64,000 bases of DNA. Origin: Stenotrophomonas lactitubi. Its GTDB lineage: Bacteria > Pseudomonadota > Gammaproteobacteria > Xanthomonadales > Xanthomonadaceae. A program made the translations under genes and the position numbers. The notes under the pieces were generated by a model. That model had not been told where the DNA came from and ran no database searches. It saw only the letters and a list, made by a program, of their open reading frames with translations. Every line of letters begins with the position of its first letter. The stretch's first letter is position 1. Shown in pieces: positions 24,921 through 33,939 of this stretch. The DNA is taken from the NCBI RefSeq assembly GCF_002803515.1, contig NZ_PHQX01000001.1:1364001-1428000 (forward strand), read 5' to 3'.

Positions 24921-24949
24921 CTTGAATGTTCCACGAGCCTCCCCCACAT
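24921..24949 (+). promoter_or_regulatory. Sigma-32-type heat-shock promoter of dnaK
   Basis: CTTGAA (24921-24926), a 14-base spacer, then CCCCCACAT (24941-24949), close to the sigma-32 consensus. It lies 63 bases before the dnaK ATG and is the best of three heat-shock promoter candidates in the cluster. Confidence 0.7.
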
Positions 24950-25011
24950 CCCATTCATCCACCGGCCGAACGGCCGGACTGACAAAAACAACATCCTTCA
25001 AGGAGTCCCCC

Positions 25012-26937
25012 ATGGGCAAGATCATTGGTATCGACCTCGGCACCACCAACTCGTGCGTGGCGATCATGGACGGCGGCAAGGCCCGCGTCATCGAAAATTC
25101 GGAAGGCGATCGCACCACCCCGTCGATCGTCGCCTACACCAAGGACGGCGAAGTCCTGGTCGGTGCCTCGGCCAAGCGCCAGGCCGTGACCAACCCGAAG
25201 AACACCTTCTACGCGGTGAAGCGCCTGATCGGCCGCAAGTTCACCGACGCCGAAGTGCAGAAGGACATCGCGCACGTCCCGTACGGCATCCTGGCCCATG
25301 ACAATGGCGATGCCTGGGTGTCCACCAGCGATGCCAAGAAGATGGCGCCGCAGGAAATCTCGGCCAAGGTGCTGGAGAAGATGAAGAAGACCGCCGAGGA
25401 CTTCCTCGGTGAGAAGGTCACCGAAGCGGTCATCACCGTGCCGGCCTACTTCAACGACAGCCAGCGCCAGGCGACCAAGGACGCCGGCCGCATCGCCGGC
25501 CTGGACGTCAAGCGCATCATCAACGAGCCGACTGCGGCCGCGCTGGCCTATGGCCTGGACAAGGGCGACAACAAGGATCGCAAGATCGTTGTGTACGACC
25601 TGGGCGGCGGCACCTTCGACGTTTCGGTGATCGAGATCGCCAACGTCGACGGCGAGAAGCAGTTCGAGGTGCTGGCCACCAACGGCGACACCTTCCTGGG
25701 TGGTGAAGACTTCGACAACCGCGTCATCGAGTACCTGGTTGAAGAGTTCAACAAGGACCAGGGCATCGACCTGCGCAAGGATCCGCTGGCCCTGCAGCGC
25801 CTGAAGGATGCTGCCGAGCGCGCCAAGATCGAGCTGTCCAGCGCCCAACAGACCGAAGTGAACCTGCCGTACGTCACCGCTGACGCGTCGGGTCCGAAGC
25901 ACCTGAACATCAAGCTGACCCGCGCCAAGCTGGAATCGCTGGTGGAAGAGCTGATCAAGAAGTCGATCGAGCCGTGCCGCGTTGCGTTGAATGACGCCGG
26001 CCTGCGTTCGAGCGATATCAGCGAAGTGATCCTGGTCGGTGGCCAGACCCGCATGCCGAAGGTGCAGCAGGCGGTCACCGAGTTCTTCGGCAAGGAACCG
26101 CGCAAGGACGTCAACCCGGACGAAGCCGTGGCACTGGGTGCTGCGATCCAGGGCGGCGTGCTCGGCGGCGACGTCAAGGACGTGCTGCTGCTGGACGTGA
26201 CCCCGCTGTCGCTGGGCATCGAAACCATGGGCGGTGTGTTCACCAAGATCATCGAAAAGAACACCACCATCCCGACCAAGGCCTCGCAGGTGTTCTCCAC
26301 CGCCGAGGACAACCAGTCGGCCGTGACCGTGCACGTGCTGCAGGGTGAGCGCGAGCAGGCCCGCTTCAACAAGTCGCTGGCCAAGTTCGACCTGTCCGGC
26401 ATCGAGCCGGCCCCGCGCGGCCTGCCGCAGGTGGAAGTGTCCTTCGACATCGACGCCAACGGCATCCTGCACGTGTCGGCCAAGGACAAGAAGACCAACA
26501 AGGAACAGAAGGTCGAGATCAAGGCCGGTTCGGGTCTGTCCGAGGAAGAGATCGCACGCATGGTCGCCGACGCGGAAGCCAACCGCGAAGAAGACAAGAA
26601 GTTCCAGGAGCTGGTGCAGGCCCGCAACCAGGCCGACGCCCTGATCCACGGCACCCGCAGCGCGATCACCGAGCACGGCAGCAAGGTCGGCGGCGAAGTG
26701 ATCGGCAAGGTCGAAGCGGCCCTGGCCGATCTGGAAACCGCGATGAAGGGTGACGACAAGGCACAGATCGAAGCCAAGTCGAAGGCGCTGGAAGAAGCTG
26801 GCCAGTCGCTGTTCGCTGCGGCTTCGGCCGACCAGGGCGGTGCAGCCCCGGGTGCCGACGCCGGCAATGCGGGCAAGGCACAGGATGACGTGGTGGACGC
26901 GGAGTTCACCGAAGTCAAGGACGACAAGAAGTCCTGA
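25012..26937 (+). CDS. dnaK: Chaperone DnaK (Hsp70)
   Basis: A 641-aa Hsp70. The ATPase domain holds the three signatures [10 protein letters not shown] (residues 4-13), [16 protein letters not shown] and [14 protein letters not shown]. The substrate domain follows ([23 protein letters not shown]), and the tail ends [18 protein letters not shown] 25012 follows AAGGAG by 7 bases and fixes the start; longer reading is promoter sequence. It works with DnaJ and GrpE encoded on either side. An intergenic region with two hairpins separates it from dnaJ. Confidence 0.99.
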   Translation: MGKIIGIDLGTTNSCVAIMDGGKARVIENSEGDRTTPSIVAYTKDGEVLVGASAKRQAVTNPKNTFYAVKRLIGRKFTDAEVQKDIAHVPYGILAHDNGDAWVSTSDAKKMAPQEISAKVLEKMKKTAEDFLGEKVTEAVITVPAYFNDSQRQATKDAGRIAGLDVKRIINEPTAAALAYGLDKGDNKDRKIVVYDLGGGTFDVSVIEIANVDGEKQFEVLATNGDTFLGGEDFDNRVIEYLVEEFNKDQGIDLRKDPLALQRLKDAAERAKIELSSAQQTEVNLPYVTADASGPKHLNIKLTRAKLESLVEELIKKSIEPCRVALNDAGLRSSDISEVILVGGQTRMPKVQQAVTEFFGKEPRKDVNPDEAVALGAAIQGGVLGGDVKDVLLLDVTPLSLGIETMGGVFTKIIEKNTTIPTKASQVFSTAEDNQSAVTVHVLQGEREQARFNKSLAKFDLSGIEPAPRGLPQVEVSFDIDANGILHVSAKDKKTNKEQKVEIKAGSGLSEEEIARMVADAEANREEDKKFQELVQARNQADALIHGTRSAITEHGSKVGGEVIGKVEAALADLETAMKGDDKAQIEAKSKALEEAGQSLFAAASADQGGAAPGADAGNAGKAQDDVVDAEFTEVKDDKKS

Positions 26938-26949
26938 TCCGGACCGACG

Positions 26950-27049
26950 CGGGACGCTGCTTGCCAGCGTCCCGTTGTCGTATCAGGGTCCTGACCGCCC
27001 TCTGGCGCGTCGGGGCGCCCGACGCAAGAGCGGACCTGGTTCCGCTCTT
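26950..27049 (+). terminator. Two hairpins between dnaK and dnaJ
   Basis: Stem 1 is CGGGACGCTG/CAGCGTCCCG (26950-26974). Stem 2 is AAGAGCGGA/TCCGCTCTT (27026-27049). Neither has a long T-run, so partial termination or mRNA processing that lowers dnaJ relative to dnaK is more likely than full termination. Confidence 0.5.
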
Positions 27050-27091
27050 CCGCTTTGACGAATCCCGACTTTCCGGAATGCGATCCACGAT

Positions 27092-28225
27092 ATGAGCAAG
27101 CGCGATTACTACGAAGTGCTGGGCGTTGCCCGCACCGCCACCGACGAAGAACTGAAGAAGTCCTATCGTCGTTGCGCGATGAAGTTCCACCCGGACCGCA
27201 ACCCGGGTGATGCGGCGGCCGAAGCCTCCTTCAAGGAGTGCAAGGAAGCCTACGAAGTACTGTCCGACGGCAACAAGCGTCGCATGTACGACAGCCATGG
27301 CCACGCCGCGTTCGAACACGGCATGGGCGGTGGCGGTGGTGGTCCGGGCGGCCCGGACATGAACGACATTTTCGGTGACATCTTCGGCAACATCTTTGGT
27401 GGTGCCGGCGGCGGCGGTCCGCGCCAGGCGCGCCGCGGCGCCGACATCGGTTACGTGATGGAGCTGGACCTGGAAGAAGCGGTGCGTGGCGTCGAACGCC
27501 GCATCGAGATTCCGACCCTGGCCGAATGCGGCGACTGCGATGGCAGCGGCTCGGAAGATGGCAAGGTCGAGACCTGCAATGTCTGTCATGGGCGCGGCCA
27601 GGTGCGCATCCAGCGCGGCATCTTCGCCATGCAGCAGGCCTGCCACAACTGTGGTGGCCGTGGCCAGATCATCGCCAAGCCCTGCAAGACCTGCCACGGC
27701 AACGGCCGTGTCGAAGAAGACAAGGTGCTGTCGGTGAAGGTGCCGGCGGGCGTGGATACCGGCGACCGCATCCGCCTGGCGGGTGAGGGCGAGGCTGGGC
27801 CTGCGGGGACGCCGCCGGGCGATCTGTACGTGGAAGTGCGCGTGCGTGAGCACCACATCTTCCAGCGCGACGGCGACGACCTGCACTGCGAAGTGCCGAT
27901 CCGCATTTCGCAGGCCGCGCTGGGTGACACCGTGCGCGTAGCCACCCTCGGTGGCGAAGCGGAAATCCGCATCCCGGCCGAGACCCAGACCGGCAAGCTG
28001 TTCCGCCTGCGCGGCAAGGGTGTTCGTTCGGTGCGCAGCCGCAGCGAAGGCGACCTGTACTGCCGCGTGGTGGTGGAGACCCCGGTCAATCTCACCAGCG
28101 ACCAGCGCAAGCTGCTGGAGCAGTTCGAGGCCACCTTCAACGGCGAGGATGCGCGCAAGCATTCGCCGAAGTCGGCCACCTTCATCGATGGGGTGAAGGG
28201 CTTCTGGGATCGGATGACGTCCTGA
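27092..28225 (+). CDS. dnaJ: Co-chaperone DnaJ (Hsp40)
   Basis: A 377-aa class I J-protein. The J domain (residues 1-70) has HPD at 33-35, which stimulates DnaK ATPase. It is followed by a Gly/Phe-rich region ([22 protein letters not shown]), four CxxCxGxG zinc repeats ([32 protein letters not shown]) and two C-terminal beta domains. It starts 154 bases after dnaK with an ATG in ATATGAGCAAGCG and ends at a GC-rich hairpin. Confidence 0.98.
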   Translation: MSKRDYYEVLGVARTATDEELKKSYRRCAMKFHPDRNPGDAAAEASFKECKEAYEVLSDGNKRRMYDSHGHAAFEHGMGGGGGGPGGPDMNDIFGDIFGNIFGGAGGGGPRQARRGADIGYVMELDLEEAVRGVERRIEIPTLAECGDCDGSGSEDGKVETCNVCHGRGQVRIQRGIFAMQQACHNCGGRGQIIAKPCKTCHGNGRVEEDKVLSVKVPAGVDTGDRIRLAGEGEAGPAGTPPGDLYVEVRVREHHIFQRDGDDLHCEVPIRISQAALGDTVRVATLGGEAEIRIPAETQTGKLFRLRGKGVRSVRSRSEGDLYCRVVVETPVNLTSDQRKLLEQFEATFNGEDARKHSPKSATFIDGVKGFWDRMTS

Positions 28226-28249
28226 TCTGTCAACGGACATGTTGAACGA

Positions 28250-28276
28250 CAGCGCCGGGCTCTGCCCGGCGTTTTC
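28250..28276 (+). terminator. Terminator of the dnaK-dnaJ unit
   Basis: Stem CGCCGGGC/GCCCGGCG with a TCT loop, followed by TTTTCG, 25 bases after the dnaJ stop. Confidence 0.75.
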
Positions 28277-28289
28277 GTTTGCGGTTGCT

Positions 28290-28673
28290 TTACAGGATTT
28301 CCCAATCAGCTTTTCCGTACAGCCGGCGCCCCTCGAACAGGAGCGTTCCGCGATCACCCACGACATCCAGCTCGAACCAGGGGTGCCCATCCCGTTCTTT
28401 GGGCCGGACGTAGAAGCGTTTCTGGGCGCGGTTCATTTCGACGTAGTACGGGTTCCGCAGGGCGGCATCCTTGGGCTGTCCCTTCCAACGAACATGGATG
28501 TAGCCATCGTCGCTTCGACCTTGGATCTCGAGAAAGAAATGAAAACCGTCCTTCTGTTCATCCGAGTAGAAACGGAACTGCGTGCCGCTCGCATATGCGG
28601 ATGGTTGCATTGCCGTCAGGGCCAGCAACACAGCAACCGCAAGCCATCGGGTGATACTCCATGCTTTCGTCAC
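28290..28673 (-). CDS. Small exported protein, 127 aa, unknown function
   Basis: A signal peptide (MTKAWSITRWLAVAVLLALTAMQPSAYAS) is followed by a compact, aromatic-rich beta-type domain of about 98 residues (FRFYSDEQKDGFHFFLEIQGRSDDGYIHVRWKG). No cysteine is left after cleavage. It is convergent with dnaJ and stands alone, with about 150 bases to the AraC gene behind it. No family is recognised. A periplasmic or secreted location is inferred from the signal. Confidence 0.6.
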   Translation of the reverse strand: MTKAWSITRWLAVAVLLALTAMQPSAYASGTQFRFYSDEQKDGFHFFLEIQGRSDDGYIHVRWKGQPKDAALRNPYYVEMNRAQKRFYVRPKERDGHPWFELDVVGDRGTLLFEGRRLYGKADWEIL

Positions 28674-28784
28674 AAGCCCTTCCTCTTCCGTGGGGCGCTA
28701 TCGGAACATGGATGCGGTTGCGAGAATGAGACGGATTTTCCACTTGCGTCCTGACAAGCAGAATCCCTACCTGTAGGTAGCGCA

Positions 28785-28807
28785 GTAGATCCACGCCATG
28801 CGTGGAT
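28785..28807 (+). repeat. SMAG palindrome
   Basis: GTAG (28785-28788) then stem ATCCACGC/GCGTGGAT with a CAT loop, located just downstream of the AraC-family gene. Confidence 0.75.
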
Positions 28808-28820
28808 GCCGTTCAACGGC

Positions 28821-29618
28821 TCAACGGAAAAACGCCGCCGGCGTCTGACCCAGCTGGCGCTTGAACATGCTGGTGAACGCACTCGGGCTTTCATAGCCCA
28901 TCGCCAGCGCCACATCGATCACCTTCTCGCCGCGGGCCAGCCGTTCCATCGCGGCCAACAGGCGTGCCTGCTGCCGCCATTGGCCGAAGGTCATGCCCAG
29001 TTCGCTGGCGAAGTGGCGCTGGATGGTTTTCACGTCGATCGCCAGCGCCTGCGCCCAGTCCTGCAGAGTAGCCTCGTCGCCGGGATGCTTCTGGATGTGC
29101 TGGCAGATCCTGTGCAGGCGCGGGTCGACGGGCTCGGGCAGGTGCAACGGCAGTACGTCCATGCGGTGCAGCTCGTCGAGCATCAGTCGCACTACGCGGC
29201 CATCGCGGCTGTCCTCTTCATGCGGTCCGTCGATCAGGCTGGCCGCCTGCAGCAGTTCGCGCAGCAGCGGCGCCACCTGCACGGCGAACGCCTCTGCCGG
29301 CAGGTGCGGGGCGAATGCCGGTTCGATGTACAGGCTGCGCATGTGCACGTCGGCGATGCAGTCCACCGCATGTGCCATGCCCGCCGGCATCCAGATGGCG
29401 CGAGTGGAGGGCACCACCCAGCGACCGACCTCCGATCGCACCACCATCAGCCCGGACATGGAATAGACCAGCTGGTGTCGGCGGTGCTTGTGCGCCGAGA
29501 CATGGGTGCCGGCGCGGTAGTCGCGTGCGCGGCAGGTCACCGGACGATGTACCGGCACGTCGTTCCACGGCGCGGTTTCGCGGATGGGGCAGGGGGTGTC
29601 CTTTTTGCGATAGGCCAT
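28821..29618 (-). CDS. AraC-family transcriptional regulator
   Basis: A 265-aa regulator with an N-terminal cupin sensor (HVSAHKHRRHQLVYSMSGLMVV, including the HKHRRHQ metal/effector-type motif) and a C-terminal double helix-turn-helix of the AraC/XylS type (ALAIDVKTIQRHF ... VIDVALAMGYESPSAFTSMFKRQLGQTPAAFF). The start is taken at MAYRKKDTP, because the extra upstream frame overlaps the divergent promoter. It is divergent from the Fsr-type efflux gene with 73 bases between starts, so it probably controls that pump in response to a small molecule. Confidence 0.88.
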   Translation of the reverse strand: MAYRKKDTPCPIRETAPWNDVPVHRPVTCRARDYRAGTHVSAHKHRRHQLVYSMSGLMVVRSEVGRWVVPSTRAIWMPAGMAHAVDCIADVHMRSLYIEPAFAPHLPAEAFAVQVAPLLRELLQAASLIDGPHEEDSRDGRVVRLMLDELHRMDVLPLHLPEPVDPRLHRICQHIQKHPGDEATLQDWAQALAIDVKTIQRHFASELGMTFGQWRQQARLLAAMERLARGEKVIDVALAMGYESPSAFTSMFKRQLGQTPAAFFR

Positions 29619-29691
29619 GACCAGAACGCGGCAGAAGGGAGCGGGTGGCCACCGTAGCATGCACGGCTCGCCCCCATCCTGACCGTGCGCA

Positions 29692-30891
29692 ATGTCGACT
29701 CTGGCTTCTCCCGCCGTATCCGCCCGCCCCGTATCGCCAGGAGTGCTGGCGGCGATCTCCAGCTCGCACATGGTCAACGACATGATGCAGTCGCTGATCC
29801 TGGCCATCTATCCGGTGATCAAGGGCGGCTTCAACCTCAGCTTTACCCAGATCGGCCTGATCACGCTGACCTACCAGCTCACTGCCTCGATCTTCCAGCC
29901 GCTGGTCGGGCTCGCCACCGACCGCCGGCCCGCCCCGTATTCCTTGCCGATCGGCATGGCCTCGACTTTGTGCGGCATGCTGCTGCTCGGCTTCGCGCCC
30001 AATTACGCGATGGTGCTGCTGGCCGCCGCGCTGGTCGGCATCGGTTCGGCCATCTTCCATCCGGAAGCCTCGCGCATCGCGCGCCTGGCCTCCGGCGGCC
30101 GTCATGGCCTGGCGCAGTCGGTCTTCCAGGTAGGGGGCAATTTCGGTACGGCACTGGGGCCGCTGATCGCCGCAGCGGTGATCGTGCCCTACGGCCAGCA
30201 TTCCGCATCGTGGTTCGCCGGTGCAGCGTTGATCGGCATTGCCCTGCTGACCTATGTCGGCCGCTGGTACTCGCTGCATCTGGGCGCTCCCCGCCCAGCA
30301 ACACATGGCGTGATCGCCGCGCGCCATCCACCGCGCACGATTGCCCGGGTGCTGGCGATCCTGCTGGTGCTGATCTTCAGCAAGTACTTCTACATGGCCA
30401 GCATCGGCAGCTATTTCACCTTCTACCTGATGCATCATTTCGGCATTCCGGTGGCGCAGGCGCAGCTGCATCTGTTCGCCTTCCTGGTGGCGTCCGCAGC
30501 GGGCGGCTTCTTTGGTGGGCCGCTGGGTGATCGTATTGGCCGCAAGCCGATCATCTGGGCCTCGATCCTGGGCGTGGCACCGTTCGCGCTGATGCTGCCG
30601 CATGCCGATCTGCTGTGGACCACGATACTGGCGGTGCTGATCGGCTTCGTGCTGTCTTCCGCATTCTCGGCCATCGTGGTCTACGCGCAGGAAATGATGC
30701 CGCACCGGATCGGCATGGTGTCCGGTCTGTTCTTCGGCTTCGCCTTCGGCATGGGCGGCCTCGGCGCGGCGGTGCTGGGTCTGTTGGCCGACAAGACCAG
30801 CATCGAATTCGTTTACCAGCTGACCGCGTTCCTGCCGCTGCTGGGCATTGTGGCGGCATGGCTGCCGCCGTCCAGGCCTGCTGCACACTGA
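29692..30891 (+). CDS. fsr: MFS efflux transporter, fosmidomycin resistance (Fsr) type
   Basis: A 399-aa inner membrane protein with about 12 transmembrane segments. Fsr-like motifs include SHMVNDMMQSLILAIYP near the N-terminus, SFTQIGLITLTYQLTAS, and the MFS loops GLATDRRPAP and GGPLGDRIGRKP. E. coli Fsr exports fosmidomycin; the natural substrate here is not known. It is divergent from an AraC regulator. Behind it lies composite repeat module 1. Confidence 0.88.
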   Translation: MSTLASPAVSARPVSPGVLAAISSSHMVNDMMQSLILAIYPVIKGGFNLSFTQIGLITLTYQLTASIFQPLVGLATDRRPAPYSLPIGMASTLCGMLLLGFAPNYAMVLLAAALVGIGSAIFHPEASRIARLASGGRHGLAQSVFQVGGNFGTALGPLIAAAVIVPYGQHSASWFAGAALIGIALLTYVGRWYSLHLGAPRPATHGVIAARHPPRTIARVLAILLVLIFSKYFYMASIGSYFTFYLMHHFGIPVAQAQLHLFAFLVASAAGGFFGGPLGDRIGRKPIIWASILGVAPFALMLPHADLLWTTILAVLIGFVLSSAFSAIVVYAQEMMPHRIGMVSGLFFGFAFGMGGLGAAVLGLLADKTSIEFVYQLTAFLPLLGIVAAWLPPSRPAAH

Positions 30892-30929
30892 GGGTGTTCT
30901 TCTGCAGGGCTGCGCCCTGCACCCGCCGA

Positions 30930-30968
<39 letters not shown>

Positions 30969-30996
30969 CGAAGCAAAAGCTGGTTTCCTATGAGTT

Positions 30997-31098
30997 GGCG
31001 GGGTGGGTCCGGTTGCGGGGGACGCCGTGAATACGTCCCTGTAGGCTCGGTCGCGCCATCCATGGCGCTCACGCCCCCGCAACCGGACCCACCCCGCC
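30997..31098 (+). repeat. Long hairpin A, 25-bp perfect arms, forward
   Basis: Left arm 30997-31021 and right arm 31074-31098 are perfect reverse complements over 25 bp. The 52-nt loop holds an inner stem GCGCCA/TGGCGC (31053-31068). The arm sequence is type alpha (GGGTGGGTCCGGTT in its middle), shared with the half element at 49530-49597. Confidence 0.9.
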
Positions 31099-31257
31099 CT
31101 CGACAATTGCCCGCTGCTGTTGGTGGGTGTCGACCTTGGTCGACACGTAGATCCACGCTATGCGTGGATGCTCTTCGATTCAGATTTGAGATATTCGATT
31201 TCGACAGAGATTCATCCACGCATGGCGTGGATCTACTGCTCGCGGGGAACTGTCGAA

Positions 31258-31359
31258 GGCGGGGCACTGTGGGTTTGCGGGGTGTGAGCCGCATGGATGC
31301 GGCGACCAAGCCTCCATGGACGGATTCACGGCGTCCCCGCAAACCCACAGTGCCCCGCC
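31258..31359 (-). repeat. Long hairpin B, 25-bp perfect arms, reverse
   Basis: Arms 31258-31282 and 31335-31359 pair over 25 bp, with a middle of GCACTGTGGGTTT (type gamma). The loop read on the minus strand is nearly the same as the loops of A and C, so B is the same element inverted. An inner stem GCCGCAT/ATGCGGC lies in the loop. Confidence 0.9.
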
Positions 31360-31480
31360 ATCCCCCGGAGTGCCGCTGTTGCTGTTGCTGTTTAGGTTGC
31401 CGGCCAGCGGCCGGCACTACCGCTTCGGCGGGTGCAGGGCGCAGCCCTGCCGAAAACCCCCTTGGGCGTAGAATGCGGGC

Positions 31481-32389
31481 ATGAGCGAATCCCTCGACAA
31501 CCACCTGGTCCACGGCCGCCGCCAGCGGCCCGACGGCCCTTCGCCGATCGATGTCATTTCGGTCCAATCACAACTGGTCTACGGCCATGCCGGCAACAGC
31601 GCCGCGCTGCCCCCGATGCGCGCGCTTGGCGTGCGCGTGGCCTCGATCCCGACCACGCTGCTGAGCAATGCGCCGTTCTACGAGACCACCCGTGGCCGTG
31701 TGCTGCCCAGCGACTGGTTTGCCGACCTGCTGCTCGGTACGCGCGAACGTGGTCTCCCGCAGCGGGCGAAGATGCTGGTGTCCGGCTACTTCGGCAGCGC
31801 CGCCAATGGTGCCGCGTTTGCTGATTGGCTGGACGAGATCCTGCCCGCATGCCCGCAGCTGCGCTACTGCCTGGACCCGGTGATCGGCGATACCCACACC
31901 GGTCCCTACGTGGAGCCAGGCCTGGAAGCGATCTTCGCTGAACGCCTGCTGCCGCATGCCTGGCTGGTCACCCCCAATGCCTTCGAACTCGGTCGCCTGA
32001 CCGGCATGCCCGCGCTGGCCGAAGCCGATGCCATTGCTGCCTCGCGCGCGCTGCTGGCGCGCGGCCCGCAGTGGGTGCTGGCCCACAGCGTCGGCGGCAA
32101 TCCGGGCGAGCTGGTGACGCTGGCTGTGGGTCGCGAGGAAACCTGGCGCTGGACCTCGCCGCTGCTGCCGGTCGACGTGGCCGGTACCGGCGATGTGCTG
32201 ATGTCGCTGATGGTGTCCTTCCTGCTGCGCGGTGAGCCGATGCAGATGGCCATCTCGCGCGCCATTGCCGGCACCCATGCGGCGTTGGAGGCGACTCTGG
32301 CCCATGGTTTCGAGGAGTTCGACGTGATCGCGGCCGCACCGGCGGCGTTGGCCGACGGGATGCGCTTCCGCGCTGAACGGCTGGCATGA
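31481..32389 (+). CDS. pdxY: Pyridoxal kinase PdxY
   Basis: A 302-aa ribokinase-fold kinase of the vitamin B6 salvage pathway (pyridoxal to pyridoxal phosphate). The protein shows ISVQSQLVYGHAGNSAALPPMRALG at the N-terminus (substrate side), VSGYFGSA, the metal/phosphate region LDPVIGDTHTGPYV, and the catalytic GTGD motif (DVAGTGDVLMSLM). Its stop overlaps the tyrA start by four bases (ATGA), so the two are co-translated. It lies just after repeat module 1, which therefore sits in its upstream region. Confidence 0.93.
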   Translation: MSESLDNHLVHGRRQRPDGPSPIDVISVQSQLVYGHAGNSAALPPMRALGVRVASIPTTLLSNAPFYETTRGRVLPSDWFADLLLGTRERGLPQRAKMLVSGYFGSAANGAAFADWLDEILPACPQLRYCLDPVIGDTHTGPYVEPGLEAIFAERLLPHAWLVTPNAFELGRLTGMPALAEADAIAASRALLARGPQWVLAHSVGGNPGELVTLAVGREETWRWTSPLLPVDVAGTGDVLMSLMVSFLLRGEPMQMAISRAIAGTHAALEATLAHGFEEFDVIAAAPAALADGMRFRAERLA

Positions 32390-33510
32390 GCGGGCTGCAC
32401 GAACGCACGCCGCGCACGGTCGGCATCGTCGGCAGTGCCGGCGCCTATGGGCGCTGGCTGACCCGGTTCTTCGAACAGCATATGCAGGTTCAGGTGATCG
32501 GCCACGATCCGGCCGATCCGGATTCGCATGCGCCGGAGCAGCTGCTCGAACAGGCCGATGTGCTGGTGTTCTCCGCACCGATCCGGCACACGCCCGCGTT
32601 GATTGCCGAATACGCGCGCCTGTCGGCTGGCCGCGAACAGGAACGCTTGTGGCTGGATGTGACCTCGGTGAAGGAAGCGCCAGTGCAGGCGATGCTGGCC
32701 TCGCGCGCCGAGGTGGTGGGCCTGCATCCGATGACGGCGCCGCCCAAGGCGCCGACTCTGAAAGGCCGGGTGATGGTTGTCTGCGAGGCGCGTCTGCAGC
32801 ACTGGCGGCCCTGGGTGGACGCGCTGTGCCTGGCACTGCAGGCAGAGTGTGTGCGGGCCACGCCGCAGCACCATGACCAGATGATGGCGCTGGTGCAGGC
32901 GATGGTGCATGCGACCCATCTGGCCCAGGCGGGTGTGCTGCGCGAGTACCAGCCGCAGTTGGGCACGCTGGCAGCAATGTTGCCGTATCGATCAGCTTCG
33001 TTCGAACTGGATACGGCGATCATCTCGCGCATCCTGTCGTTGAATCCGGCGATCTACGAAGACATCCAGTTCGGCAATCCCTATGTGGCGCCGATGCTGC
33101 AACGCCTGATCGGCCAGCTGCAGACGCTGCAGGCGCAGGTCGGGCAGGGCGACGATGCCGCGCGCGGCGCATTCCGCGAACACCTGCTTGGGGCCAACCG
33201 GAGTGCCTTCGGTGATCAGGCGCTGGCTGCGGGAAATTACACCTTCGAGCGCGTCGGCTATCTGCTGGCCGACCTGACCGAGCGCAACGCACTGTCGGTG
33301 CATCTGCCTGAAGACCGCGCGGGGTCGTTGCGCGAACTGCTCAACGTGTTCGAGCAGCATGGCATCAGCCTGGCCTCGATCCATTCCTCGCGCACGCCCG
33401 CCGGCGAGGTGCATTTCCGCATCGGTTTCGTGGCAGGCAGCGAACCAAGGGCTATTGCGGCGGCCGCCGCCGAGGTGGATGCCAGCGGGATCGGCCGGGT
33501 GCTTGCATAG
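32386..33510 (+). CDS. tyrA: Prephenate dehydrogenase with C-terminal ACT domain
   Basis: A 374-aa enzyme of tyrosine biosynthesis (prephenate to 4-hydroxyphenylpyruvate). The Rossmann motif GIVGSAGAYGRWLTRFF lies near residues 13-29. GLHPMTAPPKAPTLKGR and the HHDQMMALVQAMVHATH helix belong to the substrate site. Residues from about 295 form an ACT domain (LSVHLPEDRAGSLRELLNVFEQHGISLASIHS) that probably senses an aromatic amino acid. It overlaps pdxY by 4 bases and is followed by a strong terminator. Confidence 0.92.
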   Translation: MSGLHERTPRTVGIVGSAGAYGRWLTRFFEQHMQVQVIGHDPADPDSHAPEQLLEQADVLVFSAPIRHTPALIAEYARLSAGREQERLWLDVTSVKEAPVQAMLASRAEVVGLHPMTAPPKAPTLKGRVMVVCEARLQHWRPWVDALCLALQAECVRATPQHHDQMMALVQAMVHATHLAQAGVLREYQPQLGTLAAMLPYRSASFELDTAIISRILSLNPAIYEDIQFGNPYVAPMLQRLIGQLQTLQAQVGQGDDAARGAFREHLLGANRSAFGDQALAAGNYTFERVGYLLADLTERNALSVHLPEDRAGSLRELLNVFEQHGISLASIHSSRTPAGEVHFRIGFVAGSEPRAIAAAAAEVDASGIGRVLA

Positions 33511-33598
33511 AACATTCATCCACAGGGCGTGTGGATGGCTTCTGCGCAAACATGTGGATAACCGGCTGCAGGCATTGGCGGGCAAGGCTGTCAAGATG

Positions 33599-33627
33599 GT
33601 TGGTCAAAAAATGACCAACATTTTTTT
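33599..33627 (+). terminator. Rho-independent terminator of pdxY-tyrA
   Basis: Stem GTTGGTCA/TGACCAAC, loop AAAAA, followed by ATTTTTTTG. It lies 88 bases after the tyrA stop. Confidence 0.85.
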
Positions 33628-33676
33628 GACGGAGCCAACGGCTGAGGCGAGCTGGGCTCGGCGCTACAGCGGACCG

Positions 33677-33871
33677 CTAGATCGACAGCCTGACCTCACC
33701 ACCGCTGGTGGTGAATTCGCGGCCGTTGCGCACCAGCTGGCGGCCGTCGTCGAGTTCATAACGCGGCGTCGTCTCGGAGCCATGCCCGCTGCCGCTGGCT
33801 TCGGGCTTGAACTCGATGATGATGTGGCTTTCACCATTGCTGTCGACAGCAGGGAACTGACGGAACGACAT
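33677..33871 (-). CDS. Small conserved-type protein, 64 aa
   Basis: A 64-residue protein, MSFRQFPAVDSNGESHIIIE..., with an EFKPEASGSGHGSETTPRYELDDGR stretch and a C-terminal beta-hairpin-like FTTSGGEVRLSI. The start has an upstream AGGAGG-type site on the minus strand (GGTCGAACAT context, with GAAGGAG ahead). Coding appearance is good for so short a frame, with a regular core-like codon pattern. The domain resembles an isolated small beta-barrel, but no family is recognised. It lies upstream of, and divergent from, nothing; it is downstream of the ABC exporter on the same strand. Confidence 0.6.
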   Translation of the reverse strand: MSFRQFPAVDSNGESHIIIEFKPEASGSGHGSETTPRYELDDGRQLVRNGREFTTSGGEVRLSI

Positions 33872-33939
33872 GTTCGACCTCCTTCAGTGGTTCATCGCTA
33901 CGACGTCAGAGTGAGCCGGCCGGTGTTAGCCGGCCGTCA

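Noticed and set aside
24955..26676. 573-codon minus-strand frame opposite dnaK
   Set aside because: It lies wholly antisense to dnaK, with the same shadow composition; dnaK is certain.
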